Notes: a model not told the origin generated them from the letters alone. A stretch of DNA of 64,000 nucleotides from Bolinopsis microptera (GCF_026151205.1 NC_087074.1:3596001-3660000); one strand, 5' to 3'; positions 31,901 to 44,088 are shown, numbered from the stretch's first letter. Program-made: numbers and translations.

Positions 31901-33340
31901 ATTTTAACTTCCTCTTGAATTCTTTTTTATAAATTTAACCAGGAATTATTCTAGATGTCATTTTTCCTCACTTTAAAGCGAAATAAAAGACGAAGAAGAG
32001 GATTTGGAGAAGCAAAACTGGAGGATTTCCTTATGTCCAGCATGTGGTGACAAACTTCTTTCTCTGAGAAGTATTTTATTGAACATGTCGGGAAACGTCA
32101 TTATCAGCCTGACCTACAAAGTACTAGAAAGATGAGGAACAAAGTATGTTCAGTGAATTTAATGGAAGTTCTTGTTCATGAAAATGGGATTAAGTTATAG
32201 AACAAGTTGGTTGTTGTGTCGAAAAATAAATATTACGATGTTCTTAAATCAGAAGTAAAAACGGAGCAGAGTGTAATTAATGGCATGTCTGGAGGCTTTT
32301 CTGCTCAGTTTGTGGGGGAAAAGTTTCTGGAGGAGGATACTCTTCATTAAACATATTCAGACTTCATATACAAAGCTCTGGCAAACGAAAAAGACCAAAA
32401 ATGTGGATGGAATTTTCAAATGATAGTGATAATAATAATGGTCTAAGATCTAGAATTAGGAATAGATCGGACTGTCCTGGCATTCCTATGGAAAAAATGC
32501 CATCCTCAAGAAAAGATCTGACATGTACTCTTCAATTTAGCGTACAAATATTCAATCCGGAGAGAAAATCATTTAAATGGTCGTGATTGTTTCATAATGC
32601 AAACTACTCTGAAATCATACCTCAAAAAACAATTGGAAGACTAACTCTGGAGAGATACCATTTAAATGTACCAGATTGTTAATATGCAGCAGCTCGGAAA
32701 TCACACCTCAGACTTTGAAAGACTCATTCCTGAAGAAAAACCATTTATAATGTCCATGAATGTTGTTTGCACAGCTTTTAAATCATCATCAAACGTACAT
32801 GTGAAGACCACACTAGGGGATAAACCCATTTAAATGTCCTGATTGTTCATATGCAGCAGCTCGGAAATCACAATCAAATATCATCTAAAAAAACTCACTC
32901 TGGAGGAAAACCATTTTAATGTCCAGAATGTTTCCATATGCAACAGCTAATAATGCAACTTAAAGATCATCTAAATACTCATTCTGGAGAGAAAACATTT
33001 AAATGTCAGAATGTTTGTTTGAAACTGCTTTATAAATCTCGCCTCAAGATCTATAAAGACTCATTCCAGAGAAACCTATTAAATGTCCCAGTTTGTTCGA
33101 GCAGCATTTATGAAATCTATCTCAGGAGTACATATGATGACTCCATTCGGTGAGAAACATTTAATGACCAGATTGTTCATATGCAGCAGTATCGGAACTC
33201 AAGCCTCAAAAGTACATATGATTACTCACCGGAGAGACACCATTTTTAAAAGTCCATGAATTGTTCATACGCAACAGCTAGAAAGTCGCATATTTAATAC
33301 AGCCATCAGAAAACCCATGATAGTTAGAATCTTTCTAGAA
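31900..33340 (+). pseudogene. C2H2 zinc-finger cluster, degraded copy 1
   Basis: Recurrent fragments of finger-linker coding sequence (HSGEK, then F-K-C-P-D-C-S-Y-A, later H-x3-TH) occur in changing frames, e.g. HSGEKTFKCQNVC near 33,000. Single-base gains and losses break every frame, so the longest remaining piece is about 70 codons. Intact homologues would be DNA-binding zinc-finger proteins. Random indels in this block may be sequencing errors. Confidence 0.65.
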
Positions 33341-33739
33341 TCTTTATTCTGGCTTTTATCTTTTTTTTCATTATGTTCGCTGGATAGTATATTTTATTGT
33401 TTTGTTTGATCATGGTAGTGTTGTTTTAAATAATGATGAACATCAGATTCTACAATTTAAATCTATCTTTTCCGTATTAAGATATTTGAATTGAGAAAAC
33501 TTGCCGGAATAAGGTGAAGTCGAAAAAATTTCATATATCATCTTAGACACCACATTTTGTTAGCCACGTCCCGTCTATGTTTCTTTGTTTCATTAGTATC
33601 CAAAGGGACTGGAGAGGACAGTACAGGACGTGGCTCACCAGGGGACATAGGATGACAAATAGGCGGACATAGAGGACATTGGGTGGACATTTTTTGTGGA
33701 CATTGACAGACAAAAGTCGGACATTAGCGGACAAATATG

Positions 33740-33786
33740 GACAACAAATTAGCTAAATTTTATTAAATTTTGTTAAAATTATGCTT

Positions 33787-33850
<64 letters not shown>

Positions 33851-34395
33851 TTTGTTAAATTTGTAATAAAGGCAGGAATGATTTTCTTAAAATTTGTTTA
33901 GAAACCGGAATTTAAAAGTTGGCCCTTTTTGGCCCCTTACCCAGAGTTCATGGGGGCGATGGCTCCTTGCCCACCGCTTACCTACACCCCTGATAATTTT
34001 AGTCACAAAAATGGGACAACAAATTAGCTAAATTTTATTAAATTTTGTTAAATTTTGCTATATTTTGTTAAATTTTGTTAAATTTGCTAATAAGGCAGGA
34101 AATGATTTTCTTTAAAATTTTTTTAGAAAACCTGAATTTAAAAGTTGCACTTTTTGGCCCTTAACCAGATTTACATGGGGACCAGCTTTCATGGGACAAA
34201 AATGGACAACAAAATTGCTAAATTTTATTAATTTGTTAAATTTTGCTATAATTTTGTTAAATTTGCTAATAAGGCAGAGATGTTTTTCTTAAATATTTTT
34301 AGAAACCTGAATTTAAAAGTTGGGACCTTTTTGGCCCCTTACCAGATTTCATGGGGGGCGATGGGGCATCCTTGCCACCGCTTCCTACCCCCTGA
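33740..34395. repeat. poly-T and three-fold AT-rich tandem repeat
   Basis: A run of about 60 T (33,789-33,848) lies in the first of three ~200-bp units (about 33,740, 34,010 and 34,205), each with AAATTTTGTTAAATTTTGC and GGCAGGAATGATTTTC words and ending in a CATGGGGGCGATGG-like motif. Copies differ by scattered indels. Confidence 0.6.
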
Positions 34396-35040
34396 TAATT
34401 TTAGTCACAAATTTCGCAAATTGTTAGTCTGCAACAATTTTAGTGACATTTTTTTCGACTTTTCGAGACCATTTTCCATTCCATTTACTTAACAACGACA
34501 AATTTAGTCTACACAGTCATGATGCATTACTAGATTAAGCTGTAATGTATTACTCTCGAAGGAAATTTCAAATTACATCAGATCCAGAGTTGTGACCCTG
34601 TATGATTCCACGAATATATAGTTCTTCAGTACACTATTCAGTTCTTTCTTCTACCTTTACGACTTTAGCATACTCTGTCGGTACTACGCGTAAGTTTAAT
34701 GTCACTATTTGATCCTTTCAGCCGTTTCAACAGGCATCATTGGGATTAGATCGATTAAAATTTATTAATGTCCAAGAGGAGCTCTAACCTTTAAAACGTA
34801 ATGGAATTTGGTACGTTATGTGCGTAGACGGTGATGTCATATTTAATTATAAAGCCCTATTTCAAGGTGAGAACTTAATATATCAATATTCATGTCAATA
34901 TATGATCTACTGAACTTTGGTTCTCCTTTAGAATTAGTCGCCGAAAAATTTAGTTCTCATGCATGAATTTTGAGTTTACAATAATTTTAGTCAAAAAGGT
35001 TGACTAAATTTATGGTAGACTACATTTGTCGTTCTTAAGG
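34395..35040 (-). mobile_element. CCTTAAG-family MITE, diverged copy
   Basis: Homologous to the 3,391-3,886 element (TTTTAGTCACAAATTTCGC near the start, GTCGTTCTTAAGGTA at the end), with additional sequence and many indels. Confidence 0.6.
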
Positions 35041-35179
35041 TATATTACCTTGACCAACTACTTGATTATAATATTCTATGTCCATGTTAATAAATATACT
35101 TTTTGGAATGTAATTGTTCTTTTTTGCTTATTTATAAATGGTATTGTCGACTTAATTCCCATTCTGACTAAATGCATAT

Positions 35180-36670
35180 CAAAACCTATCCTGTATAAAC
35201 ACTGTATAATTCAAATATCAAAATAGATTGCACGGCACTTCCTGATTCATTGATAACAATACTACTGTATTTACATCCTCTTGAATAATTTTATTAATTT
35301 AACCAGATTACTTTCAGATGTCATGTCCTCACATCTAAAAGCGAATAAAGACGAAGAAGAGGATTTGAGAAGTAAATTGGAGGATTTCTATGTCCTGCAT
35401 GTGGTGAACAATTTTTCTAGGAGAAGTATTTTATTGAACATGTCAGGAACGTCATTATCAGCCTGACTTACAAGTATAGAAAAGATGAGGAACAAGTCGT
35501 TGAGTGAATTTACTGGAGGTTCTGTTCATGAAAATGGTTATGTAACTGAACATGATGGTTGTTGTGTTCAAAATAATGTGATGTTCTTAAATCAGAAGTA
35601 AAAAACGGAGCATAGTGAAATGATGGATGTCTGGAGCTTTCTCTGCTCAGTTTGTGGGGAAGATTCTAGAGGAGGATTGGTTTCTTAAAACATATAAAAG
35701 ATCTTGTAGAAAACTTCTGACAAACGAAAAAGATCAGAATGCGATGGAATTTCAAAAAGTACTGATAATATAGTGGTTTAAGACTGCAATCGGAATAGAT
35801 CGGACAGTGCTTGCATTCCTCTGGAAAATAGGAATTCTCACAGAAAAGATCCGTGTACTCTTCAATATAAAGTAACAATTCACTCCGGAGAGAAATCATT
35901 TAAATGTCCAGTTTGTTTGTATGCTACATCTCAGAAAATCAAACCTCAGAGTACTATGATGACTCACTCGGGAGATAAAACATTTAAATGTACAGATTGT
36001 TTGTTTGCAACTGCTCTATAAATCACACATCATAAGATCATATAATAAAGACTCATCCGAAGAAAACTTATTTAAATGCCCAGATTGTTTGTATGCAGAG
36101 GCTCGGGAATCAACCTTAAATTACATATAATTACTCACACGTGAGAGAAAACATTTAAATGTCCAGATTGTTCATATGCAACAGGTCGGAAGTCCAAACC
36201 TCAAAATACATATGACAGACTCACTCTGAAGGAGAAACACATCAATAAATGTCCAGATTGTTCATATGCAACAGGTCGGAAGTCGTATTTTCAACATACA
36301 TATGATTACTCACACGGGAGAGAAACCATATAAAAATGTCCAGATTGTTTCATATGCAACCGCTTTGTAAGTCATACCCAAAGTTAATTTAATGGACTCA
36401 CTCGGGAGAGAATCCATTCTAAACTGTCCTGATTGTTTCGTATTGCAGCAGTCAAAATCCACACCTCAGTTTACAATGAAGACTCACTCAGAAGAGATAC
36501 CATTTATATGTCAGATTGTTCAGCATGCATAACAGTTCGGAAGTCATACCTCAAAATGCATATGACGACTCACTCAGAAGAGAACCTTTTAATGTCCAGA
36601 TTGTTTTTTTTTTTTATTCAATAATATGCAACAGACTTATAAGTAGTGTTTTATTGCGCCACCAGAAAAT
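35180..36670 (+). pseudogene. C2H2 zinc-finger cluster, degraded copy 2
   Basis: Second tandem copy of the unit at 31,900, starting with the same AT-rich leader (CACGGCACTTCCTGATTCAT) and the acidic GACGAAGAAGAGG stretch, followed by repeated finger remnants (TTTAAATGTCCAGATTGTTC). Frames are broken throughout. Confidence 0.65.
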
Positions 36671-37110
36671 GCAGCTTGTTAGAATCATTAGTATCTTTAT
36701 TCCGGGTTTTATTTCTTTTTTTTCATTGTGTGCAATTAATACTTTAACTTTTATGATGTACTTGTCAAGTGTCGAAATGATTTATTTTATCTGATTCATT
36801 ATAAGGGTTGATTTAAAAAATGATGGAATATCTAGATTCTACAAAATTTAAATCTTTTCCTTTTCCCACATTTAGATTTTGAACTTGGGAATTCTTGGCG
36901 AATAAAATAAGTCAACTTTTCATATCATCTTTGTATAATTTTTTTAGCCTTAATCGGATATATTAGATAATAGATATGTAACAATATATATAATTTACGA
37001 TAATTTTATACGAAATAGTTTACAATTGTCATCTTTGCTTACTTAATATAATGTATGTTGACTTAAATCTTCCATTTCTGACAAAATGACATCCATCATA
37101 AAAAGTTATA
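36670..37110. other. AT-rich spacer between zinc-finger copies
   Basis: 3' flank of copy 2; similar to the flanks of copies 1 and 3. No independent feature. Confidence 0.5.
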
Positions 37111-38515
37111 CTGTTAAACTCTGCATAGTGCCAAATTTATAATGAATGCATGGCACTCCTGATTCATGACAAACTTTTCTGCTGATTTTAAACTTCCTCT
37201 CGAAATTATTTTATTAATTTAACCAGAATACTCTTCAGTGTCATGTTTCCTCACATTGAAAAGCGAAAATATAAGGACGAAGAGAGCATTTAGAAGCAAA
37301 AAATGGAGGATTTTTGTCCAGCATGTGGTGAACAACTTTTCTATGAGAAGTATTTTTATTGAACATAAAGTCAGGGAAACGTCATTATCTGCCTGACTTT
37401 GAAAGTACTAGAAAAGGAGATGAGGAACAAAGTTTGTTGAGTGAATTTACTGGAGGTTCTGCTTCATGATATTGATAATGTTTACAGAAACAAGATGGTT
37501 GTTTGTCGAAAATAAATATGTTCTTAAATCTGAAGTAAAACGGTGCAGAGCGAAATTTAATGGCATGTCTGGAGGCTTTTCTGCTCTGTTTGTGGGGAAA
37601 AGTTTCTAGAGGAGGATAGTTTCATTAAACATATCAGACTTCATGTACAAGGCTCTGGGAAACGAAAAAGACCAAAATGTGATGAATTTCAAAATGATAG
37701 TGAGTAATAATAGTGGGTTAGGATCTTAGAATTAGGCAATAGATCGGACAGTCCTGGCATTCCTTATGGAAAATTGCATCCTCAGATAAAGATTCGTGCT
37801 ACATTTTAATATGACGTTACAATTCACTCCGGAGAGAAATCATTTAAATGTCCAGATTGTTCACATGTAACATCCTCGGAAATCATACCTCTAAGGCACA
37901 TATGAGTATTCACTCCGGAGATTAATCCGTTTATTGTCAGATTGCTTGTTTGCAACAGCTAATAAGTCTTACCTCAAAAGTACATAATGAGTATTCATCT
38001 CCGGAGAAAATCATTTAAATGTCCGTTTGTTATATGCAGCCAGCTCGGAATCACACCTCAAAGAACATCTTAAGACACATTCTGGAGATGAAATACCATT
38101 TAAAGGTTCAGATTGTTCGTAATGACAGCAGCTCGGATAATCCAAGCCTCAAAAGTACTTATAATTATCACACGGGAGAAAACACCCATTTAAAATGTCA
38201 GAATTGTTAATAGGACAACTGATTATAAATCACACATCTAAAAGATTAATATAAAGACTCACCTCTGAAAGAGAAAACAATTTAATTGTCCAGATTGTTG
38301 TATGCATCGCAGCTCTGAAATAACACCTCAAAAGAACATCTAAAGACTCATTCTGGAGAGAGAACCATTTAAATGTCCAGAATGTTTGTTTGGCCAACGC
38401 TTATCAATCTTCATCTCAAAGCCATCTAAAGACTCAATCTGGAGAGAAAACATTTTAAATGTACACGATTGTTCATATGCAACCAGCTAATTAGGTCATA
38501 CATCAAACGCACTTA
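37110..38515 (+). pseudogene. C2H2 zinc-finger cluster, degraded copy 3
   Basis: Third copy of the same unit, with GGAGAGAAATCATTTAAATG finger-linker words at irregular spacing and no long frame. It runs directly into the hammerhead-repeat array. Confidence 0.65.
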
Positions 38516-38624
38516 TATATTGAATATGTATATATACTTCATATACATATGCGTAGAGCCAGTAATCGCAAGGTGGCTGGATCGATTACCCGCCATCGGC
38601 AAAAACCAACCTGATGATTTGAGC

Positions 38625-38668
38625 CTACTGATGAGTCCTACATAGGATCCGAAACACTGTGTCTATGG
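38625..38668 (+). ncRNA. hammerhead motif, array copy 1
   Basis: CTGATGA, a stem II region with two extra bases (GTCCTACATAGGATC), GAAAC, ACTGTGTC and TATGG. The catalytic bases are present; stem II and stem I are slightly altered. Predicted cleavage is after C38663. Confidence 0.65.
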
Positions 38669-38904
38669 ATAAATATGCTCGCCTAGTTTTACTAGGATTG
38701 AGAAATCTGGGATGAATTAGATCCTACGCCTCAGTCTTTAGATGTCATAAGCTCCTAACTTGTAAGAGTTTGTAGAGCACTCTAGCGTACTATGTTATTC
38801 CCTTATTATTAAGGCAATGGTGGCCCCAGTGGCGCGGCGTAGAGCAGTAATAGCAGGTTGCTGGATAGATACCCGCCATCGGCAAAACAACCTTATGATT
38901 TGAG

Positions 38905-38946
38905 CCATATGATGAGACATAATAGGACGAAAAACTGTGTATATGG
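38905..38946 (+). ncRNA. hammerhead motif, array copy 2 (degraded)
   Basis: The core starts ATGATGA instead of CTGATGA, stem II is mismatched (GACATAATAGGAC) and the cleavage-site C is replaced by A. Probably inactive as written. Confidence 0.5.
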
Positions 38947-39198
38947 ATAAATATGCTCGCCTAGTTTATTAAGCTTGAGCACTCTAGGGATTGATTAGAT
39001 CTACGCTCAGTTTAAATGCAAAGCTCTAACTTGTAATGAGTTTGTAGAGCAACTATGGTACCTATGTAATAACTTATTATTAAGGCCTTGGTGGCACAGT
39101 GGCGCGGCGTAGAGCCCAGTAATCGCAAGGTTGCTGGATCGGGATTTTTTTTTTTTTTTTTTACCCGAATCGGCAAAACCAACCTTGATGATTTGAGG

Positions 39199-39239
39199 CC
39201 ATACTGAGAGTCCTAATAGGACGAAACACTGTGTCTAGG
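39199..39239 (+). ncRNA. hammerhead motif, array copy 3 (1-base loss)
   Basis: CTGAGAG lacks one T of the core CTGATGAG; stem II and GAAACACTGTGTC are intact. A single-base loss in a core this conserved may be a sequencing error. Confidence 0.55.
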
Positions 39240-39475
39240 ATATATATGATCGCCTAGTTTACTAAGCTTGAGCACTCTAGGGAATGAATTAGATTACCGC
39301 TCAGCTTAAATGCAAGCTCCTAACTTGTAATGAGGTTTGTACGAGCACTCTGGTTAACTATGTTATTCCCTTATTATTAAGGCCTTGTTGGCCAGTGGCG
39401 CGGGTTTAGAGGCCAGTAATCGCAAGGTTGCTGGATCGACCCGCCATCGGCAAAAAACAACCTTGATGATTTGTG

Positions 39476-39517
39476 CATACTGATGAGTCCTAATAGACGA
39501 AATCACTGTGTATATGG
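39476..39517 (+). ncRNA. hammerhead motif, array copy 4
   Basis: CTGATGAGTCCTAATAGACGAAATCACTGTGTATATGG: core present, stem II lacks one G, an extra T follows GAAA, and the cleavage position is A. Confidence 0.5.
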
Positions 39518-39759
39518 ATAAATATGCTCGCCTAGTTTACTAAGCTTGAGCACTCTAGGAATGATAGAACTCTAACGCTCAAGCTTAAATGCACAAAGCT
39601 TCCTAACTTGTAATGAGTTTGTTAGAGCCTCTGGTACCTATGTAATTCCCGTATTATTAAGCCTTGGTGGGCCACAGTGGCTCGGCGTAGAGACATAATC
39701 GCAAGGTTGCTGTGATCGATACCCCCGCCATCGGCAAAACAAACCTTGATGATTTGGAG

Positions 39760-39802
39760 CCATACTGATGCGTACTAATAGGACGAAACACTGTGTCTAT
39801 GG
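39760..39802 (+). ncRNA. hammerhead motif, array copy 5
   Basis: CTGATGC replaces CTGATGA and one stem II base is changed (GTACTAATAGGAC); GAAACACTGTGTC and stem I are intact. Predicted cleavage would be after C39797. Confidence 0.55.
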
Positions 39803-40066
39803 ATAAATATGCTAGCCTAGTTTACTAAGCTTGAGCACTCTAGGGAATGAATAGATATACCGCTCAGCTTAAATGCAAGCTCCTAACTTGTAACTGAGTT
39901 TGTAGAGCACTATGGTTATATGTAACTTCCTTATTAGTAAGGCTTGGGGGGTGCCAGTGGCGCGGAGTAGAGCCAGTAATAGCAAGGTTCATAGGATACA
40001 TCACTATCAGTATAATGAGCTCCCACGGGTGAGGAACGTTTCGTCAATAACATGAACAGCTTCTAG

Positions 40067-40355
40067 CAGTGGCGTAACGTTGCCTGTTGGCGCCCCCCTG
40101 CCGAAAAAAGCGCCCCCCTGTTGGCGCCCCCTCCCCTTTTGGTGCCCCTCCCTAAAATTGAACAAATTAGGTGATTTTAGAGAATACGCCGGTAAAATCT
40201 CTAAAAAAGTGTGTATCTAGAGCAAAACGCGCAGTTTTGCTAGTACTTTAGTTAAGTTTTCGAAATTGTCCCACATTCAAACGACGATTTGGCGCCCCCC
40301 TAAGACGGCGCCCCCCTGCACAGCGGGGTCAGCAGGGCCTTTCGTTACGCCACTG
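40067..40355. mobile_element. 289-bp hAT-like MITE
   Basis: Terminal inverted repeats CAGTGGCGTAACG ... CGTTACGCCACTG with an exact 8-bp target duplication GCTTCTAG (40,059-40,066 and 40,356-40,363). The paralogous empty site is at 2,543-2,550. The interior is rich in GGCGCCCCCC words and has no ORF. The CAGTGGCG end and 8-bp duplication are typical of hAT elements. Confidence 0.93.
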
Positions 40356-40679
40356 GCTTCTAGACAGCTGTAAAACCGGACTACAATATAAAAGATTATA
40401 CAATGAGCTCAGAGTCAGGACACAAGGAACTCTGTAAAATTGAAACTCTGAGTAAATAATTAACAATTGGTGCATGATCAGCAGTTTCATGATGTATCAT
40501 AAAATATAACGTTTTATAAGAACCAAATGATTTTACTAATCAATAAAATGAGTGCTAGCTATGATGGTTTTTAGCTTTCTTAAATAACCTGTTTGTTTCA
40601 ATTGGTATAAAACATTTAAAAAAAATTATCTATAAAAAACCAATATATAATTTTCTAAAACACCCACGAAAAGCAGGAT

Positions 40680-42627
40680 ATCTCCTCCTTCACCCCTCCT
40701 ACCCCTGTCCCATATTACCTCTCCTCCGCCACCCCTCCTACCCCTGTCCCATTATATTACCTCTCCTCCGCCACCCCCTCCTACCCCTGTCCCATATTAC
40801 CTCTCCTCCGCCACCCCCTCCTACCCCTGTCCCATATTACCTCTCCTCCGCCACCCCTCCTACCCCTGTCCCATATTACCTCTCCTCCGCCACCCCTCCT
40901 ACCCCTGTCCCATTATATTACCTCTCCTCCGCCACCCCCTCCTACCCCTGTCCCATATTACCTCTCCTCCGCCACCCCCTCCTACCCCTGTCCCATATTA
41001 CCTCTCCTCCGCCACCCCTCCTACCCCTGTCCCATATTACCTCTCCTCCGCCACCCCCTCCTACCCCTGTCCCCTACCAACTCTCCTCCTCCACCCCTCC
41101 TACCCCTGTCCCCTACCACCTTTCCTCCTCCACCCCTCCTACCCCTGTCCCCTACCACCTCTCCTCTTCCACCCCTCCTACCCCTATCCCCTACTACATC
41201 TCCTCCTCCACTCCTCCTACCCCTGTCCCCTACTACCTCTCCTCCTCCACCCCCTCCTACCCCTGTCCCCTACTACGTCTCCTCCTCCACCCCCTCCTAC
41301 CCCTGTCCCCTACTACCTCTCCTCCTCCACCCCTCCTACCCCTGTCCCCTACTACCTCTCCTCCTCCACCCCCTCCTACCCCTGTCCCCTACTACGTCTC
41401 CTCCTCCACTCCCTCCTACCCCTGTCCCCTACTACCTCTCCTCCTCCACCCCCTCCTACCCCTGTCCCCTACTACGTCTCCTCCTCCACCCCCTCCTACC
41501 CCTGTCCCCTACTACCTCTCCTCCTCCACCCCCTCCTACCCCTGTCCCCTACTACCTCTCCTCCTCCACCCCCTCCTACCCCTGTCCCCTACTACCTCTC
41601 CTCCTCCACCCCCTCCTACCCCTGTCCCCTACTACCTCTCCTCCTCCACTCCCTCCTACCCCTGTCCCCTACCACCTCTCCTCCTCCACTCCCTCCTACC
41701 CCTGTCCCCTACCACCTCTCCTCCTCCACCCCCTCCAACCCCTGTCCCCTACTACTTCTCCTCCTCCACCTCCTCCTACCCCTGTCCCCTACTACCTCTC
41801 CTCCTCCACCCCCTCCTACCCCTGTCCCCTACTACCTCTCCTCCTCCACCCCCTCCTACCCCTGTCCCCTACTACCTCTCCTCCTCCACCCCCTCCTACC
41901 CCTGTCCCCTACTACTTCTCCTCCTCCACCCCTCCTACCCCTATCCCCTACTGGCTACTACCTCTCCTCCTCCACTCCCTCCTACCCCTGTCCCCTACTA
42001 CCTCTCCTCCTCCACCCCCTCCTACCCTTGTCCCCTACTACTTCTCCTCCTCCACCCCCTCCTACCCCTGTCCCCTACTACCTCTCCTCCTCCACCCCCT
42101 CCTACCCCTGTCCCCTACTACCTCTCCTCCTCCACCCCCTCCTACCCCTGTCCCCTACTACCTCTCCTCCTCCACCCCCTCCTACCCCTGTCCCCTACTA
42201 CGTCTCCTCCTCCACTCCCTCCTACCCCTGTCCCCTACTACCTCTCCTCCTCCACCCCCTCCTACCCCTGTCCCCTACTACCTCTCCTCCTCCACCCCCT
42301 CCTACCCCTGTCCCCTACTACTTCTCCTCCTCCACCCCCTCCTACCCCTGTCCCCTACTACCTCTCCTCCTCCACCCCTCCTACCCCTATCCCCTACTGG
42401 CTACTACCTCTCCTCCTCCACCCCTCCTACCCCTGTCCCCTACTACCTCTCCTCCTCCACCCCTCCTACCCCTGTCCCCTACTACGTCTCCTCCTCCACC
42501 CCCTCCTACCCCTGTCCCCTACTACTTCTCCTCCTCCACTCCCTCCTACCCCTGTCCCCTACTACCTCTCCTCCTCCACCCCTCCTACCCCAGCTGTCCC
42601 CTACTACTTCTCCTCCTCTACTTTCCC
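40680..42627. repeat. ~40-bp minisatellite, about 49 units
   Basis: Unit CCTCTCCTCCTCCACCCCCT + CCTACCCCTGTCCCCTACTA. The first ~10 units form a distinct subtype (CTCCGCCACCCC, CCCATATTA). Higher-order differences (ACGTCTCC, ACTTCTCC, TATCCCCTACTGGCTACTA) recur in blocks. The TSPPPPPPTPVPYY frame is a by-product. The paralogous site at ~2,866 has no array. Confidence 0.95.
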
Positions 42628-42797
42628 TTAGGTACCCCTGTACCCCTTCTTATAAGGATGCCATGCCCTAAAAACAGGCAGTGTACCTTCATGCTATCCT
42701 CTCGTGGGCTTTATACGTCAAGCTTCTTTTTTGTTTCTAGTTGTGGACATTCACATGAGGTTCCTCGACAGAGGTATAGAAGTGGTGCTGGAACACA

Positions 42798-43545
42798 AAA
42801 TTTAGTTGCAAATTCCGCAAATTTTTAGTCTACAACAATTTTAGTCACATTTTTTGACTTTTCGAGGCCATACGACGTAGTTTATGTCGATATGATCCTT
42901 AAGCCGTTTCAACAGAGCATGCATAATCGATTAAAAATTTAATGCCCAAGAGGATCTCTAACACTTTAAGTGCAACAGGACTTTGGTACGGTTTTGTCCA
43001 CTAGTAGGAACAGTGATGTCATTATATTAATTATAAAGCCCTATAAACAATGTAAGCCTAATAATATTCAATATTCATGTCATATATGCTCTACTGAAAT
43101 TTTGGTCTCCTTTAAAATTAGTCGCCGAAAAATGTAGTCTCATGAAATTTAGTTTACAACAATTTTAGTCAAAAGTTGTATTAAATTTATTGTAGACTAA
43201 ATTAGCCGTAATCGCTTTATTTCGTTCAACTTAAAGTTCAACTGTGCTCGTAATCTATTTGTATATCGCTCCTGGTCGTAATATAAATTATCATCGTGCA
43301 CGTGCTACCACAGGAGCAATAAAATGAGCATGCACAGCTGCTTAAGCAGTGACCACATACCAGAAAAATGTATCTTTCATAATATATCGCGGGCAGTTAA
43401 AACGCACGTGAGCATGTGCTGCAATAACTCTATAAGGACGAAGCCGACGAACCAATTACAGGACGCATATGTGCCGAAAAAAATGAGTAATTAACGACGG
43501 TGCTGGCCTGCCTGAGCTCGGAATTAGTCGGTTGCCATTTCGAAA
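42798..43545. repeat. fragment of a duplication-unit leader with truncated MITE
   Basis: Homologous to 3,445-4,240. A 5'-truncated CCTTAAG-family MITE ends near 43,208 and is followed by the ATCGCTTTATTTCGTT leader, which diverges after GGTTGCCATTTCG. Confidence 0.8.
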
Positions 43546-44088
43546 ATAATACAGAGCACATCAGTATTATAAATATAAGGACCAGTGAATACCCCAGTAA
43601 ATGACGCTTTATATTTTCGATTTTCTGTTAAGGAATTGCAGCCTCACTTTTGATGAAGCATGGACCAAATCCCAATACCTAGTTTATAATTTCTGTCACG
43701 CATCCTCCGAGTAGTCTTGATACCATTTACCGAGGTTTTCGCAATATTGTAGCAATCGATTATATTGAACTTGACAAAAACAAACAGAGCCTATTAATGT
43801 AAGAATATAAGTTTCGTTGTTGAATGTTCCGGCAAAGTGTTCATCTGGCTGAAAACGTAATCCACGACATGTTTTGACAAATGTCATATCCACGGAAATA
43901 GGAAGCAATGAAAAGTGAAAACTACCAAATATCCACCTTTCAAACATTTTTGCGCAAACTATGACCTAGAATGGGGCTGTTTGATATAATTTTGAAATAA
44001 AGTTAGAACGTTAACTTAACACCTGCTACAGAAAAAATATACAACAGGATTAAGTTATATGGGAGTTGGTGAGATACACACGACAAAC
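43546..44088. other. 5' flank of the two-domain lectin-like gene
   Basis: Contains an 83-codon minus-strand frame (43,696-43,947) of unknown meaning, without splice or homology support. No promoter element is clear. Confidence 0.4.

Larger units (their letters stand above)
38540..39985 (+). repeat. tandem array of hammerhead-bearing SINE-like monomers
   Basis: Five complete and one partial ~285-bp monomers in direct tandem. Each has an A-box-like GTGGC-CAGTGGCGCGG, a B-box-like GGTTGCTGGATCGATACC, a hammerhead motif, then the tail AAATATGCTCGCCTAGTTTACT through GTAATGAGTTTGTAGAGC. Ribozyme starts at about 38,625, 38,905, 39,199, 39,476 and 39,760 give spacings of 277-294 bp. Each monomer has its own scattered indels. 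The array stops abruptly where the duplicated 2,475-3,035 segment begins. Confidence 0.85.
39988..42795. repeat. second copy of segment 2,475-3,035, expanded by insertions
   Basis: The two copies are nearly identical (ATACATCACTATCAG to GTGGTGCTGGAACA). This copy has gained a hAT-like MITE (40,067-40,355) and a ~1.95-kb minisatellite, so 560 bp became 2.8 kb. It includes a copy of the candidate exon VDIHMRFLDRGIEVVLEHK at about 42,740-42,805. Confidence 0.9.

Noticed and set aside
38540-39985. possible CRISPR-like array
   Set aside because: The ~285-bp monomers are full-length repeats without unique spacers, and the sequence is eukaryotic.
42028-42828. 266-codon Pro/Ser/Thr-rich frame
   Set aside because: A by-product of the 40-bp C-rich minisatellite; it appears only in this expanded copy and not in the paralogous segment at 2,866.
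43696-43947. 83-codon minus-strand frame, MFERWIFGSF start
   Set aside because: Fair composition and several Cys, but no splice context, promoter or second copy; not enough to call a gene.
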